Source of the DNA: an uncultured Lachnospiraceae bacterium
GTDB taxonomy: Bacteria; Bacillota; Clostridia; Lachnospirales; Lachnospiraceae
Reading direction: 5' to 3'
DNA length: 41,695 bases
NCBI GenBank assembly: GCA_902774725.1
Contig: CACYJP010000029.1
Location: 1-41,695, forward strand
A program made the position numbers and the translations under genes. Positions 40,646 to 41,695 of this stretch are shown here, one piece after another. Below the pieces are notes generated by a model, which saw only the letters and a program-made list of their open reading frames with translations, was not told the origin of the DNA and did not search any database. How positions within the stretch are numbered: the first letter of the stretch is position 1; every line of letters begins with the position of its first letter.

Positions 40646-41617
40646 TTAATAAATCGGAAATGTAACAAACACCTGGTTTGCCAGGTTCTTTTCTTCTATC
40701 TCTTTTTTTACAGCCTCAGCCTTTTCCTTTGAGTCAAATATACCGAACACAGTCGGTCCACTTCCGCTCATCATCGAATTAATAGCTCCTCCGGACTTCA
40801 TCACTTCTTCAAGCTGACTGATCTCAGGATGCTTCTTCGAAGTCACGTACTCAAGTACATTTCCGAACCTGTCTGTAACACCCTTGAGGCTTCCTGCATA
40901 TATCGCATCCACCATACCATCAACATCAGGATGTCTGAAATCACGAAAGGCCTTTGGGTCCTGCTCATACTCTTTGATCATGCTGTCGTATCCGCCATAG
41001 GCCTCGCCTGTAGAAACAGAAATCGGAGGCTTTGCCACAAGGAAGACAGAGTCCGGAAGCTCCGGAAGTCTGGTCAGAACCTCACCGATACCCTCAGAAA
41101 GCGCAGTTCCGCCCATGATGCAGTAAGGTATATCAGCACCCAGAGGAGTGGCCATCTCCATAAGCTCCTTATCCATAAGATTTAGCTCAAAGAGCTCATT
41201 CATACCCTTGAAGGTCGCTGCAGCATCGCTGCTTCCGCCGGCCATTCCTGCTGCAATCGGGATATTCTTTGACATAGTTATCTCAACGCCTGCATCCGGC
41301 TCCTTCTCCCAGACATACTTCTCAAGAAGAAGCTTCGCCACCTTGTAGACCAGGTTGTTTTCATCAAGAGGAACCGCACCAAGCGAAGACTCCTGCTTTC
41401 CGACTGAAGCTCCGTCAGCTATAGCTGCTCTTTGGGCAACATCCTCTTCATTTTTGAGAAATACTCTTATCTCAGGCTCGTCTATTTTCTTAAACTCAAG
41501 CTCATCATATATATCCAGCGTCTGCATAACCATCCTCACCAGATGGTAGCCGTCCTCTCTGAAGCCAACTATATCAAGGCTTAGGTTTACCTTTGCATAA
41601 GCTTTTTTTGTGATCAT
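40646..41617 (-). CDS. ispE: 4-diphosphocytidyl-2-C-methyl-D-erythritol kinase
   Basis: IspE is the GHMP kinase of the MEP pathway. AYAKVNLSLDIVGFREDGYH at the N-terminus, the ATP loop PIAAGMAGGSSDAAATF and the late SMMSGSGPTVFGIF are all present. It is longer than usual, with about 20 extra residues (around ADGASVGKQESSLGAVP) before the DENNLVYK helix. The start is the ATG at 41615-41617 with GAAGGA upstream; an in-frame TTG five codons earlier is less likely. The upstream 78 bp to the window edge include a small hairpin (GACGG/CCGTC) but no gene. Confidence 0.95.
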   Translation of the reverse strand: MITKKAYAKVNLSLDIVGFREDGYHLVRMVMQTLDIYDELEFKKIDEPEIRVFLKNEEDVAQRAAIADGASVGKQESSLGAVPLDENNLVYKVAKLLLEKYVWEKEPDAGVEITMSKNIPIAAGMAGGSSDAAATFKGMNELFELNLMDKELMEMATPLGADIPYCIMGGTALSEGIGEVLTRLPELPDSVFLVAKPPISVSTGEAYGGYDSMIKEYEQDPKAFRDFRHPDVDGMVDAIYAGSLKGVTDRFGNVLEYVTSKKHPEISQLEEVMKSGGAINSMMSGSGPTVFGIFDSKEKAEAVKKEIEEKNLANQVFVTFPIY

Positions 41618-41695
41618 ATATCCTTCTCCCAAATAGAGACGGCTACGCAGAACCGTCCCAAATAACTTTCTATTGGTACTTGATACCTCTTTTCA

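Overview
The window looks like chromosomal DNA of a low-to-middle GC Gram-positive anaerobe of the class Clostridia, most likely a Lachnospiraceae member. The pointers are the MurT/GatD pair, a 56-residue clostridial 2[4Fe-4S] ferredoxin, a long-form HPF, a MecA adaptor, RicT beside HolB and Tmk, ATP-dependent PEP carboxykinase, and secreted proteins carrying aromatic cell-wall-binding repeats. The family-level call is inference from gene content. No species is claimed, and I see no rRNA, tRNA, CRISPR array, prophage or insertion sequence.

Layout. 1-4 kb: a secreted protein with 11-residue repeats (cut by the left edge), an HTH-Uma2 nuclease-like fusion and pckA. 4-8 kb: a DUF885 lipoprotein, ispD and tsaD. 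8-13.5 kb: a SUV3-like helicase (+), an OPT transporter coupled to a PqqD-like protein (-), and an L,D-transpeptidase (+). 13.6-18.5 kb: rimI, an NlpC/P60 wall hydrolase, tsaB, tsaE, dCMP deaminase and a GH25 muramidase, all (-). 18.9-25.7 kb: a small XRE regulator (+), then lysC, hom, prfB and secA (-). 25.8-29.4 kb: a zinc-ribbon membrane protein with a Gln/Tyr/Gly-rich repeat region, hpf, and an SH3-NlpC/P60 protein (-). 29.6-33.5 kb: murT, gatD, tsaC and rpiB (+). 33.6-41.6 kb: mecA, ferredoxin, rsmI, trmN6, ricT, holB, tmk, a CapA-like protein and ispE (-).

Functional themes. All four bacterial t6A tRNA-modification genes (tsaB, tsaC, tsaD, tsaE) are present. The familiar tsaE-tsaB-rimI-tsaD order is kept on one strand but interrupted by a wall hydrolase and by a 5.7-kb block of other genes. 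Peptidoglycan is the second theme: L,D-transpeptidase, two NlpC/P60 enzymes, GH25 muramidase and MurT/GatD lipid II amidation. Both ispD and ispE of the MEP isoprenoid pathway are here, as are hom and lysC of the aspartate pathway.

The most unusual material is non-coding. There are trains of small perfect hairpins starting at or just after the stop codons of pckA and the 27.9-kb NlpC gene. Short tandem duplications lie at the stop codons of two other genes. A six-unit 12-bp repeat sits between the muramidase and the XRE regulator. The muramidase promoter is so close to its ATG that the mRNA would be leaderless. A promoter-hairpin-terminator unit near 34.6 kb has no ORF. Two unlinked terminators share the same core sequence.
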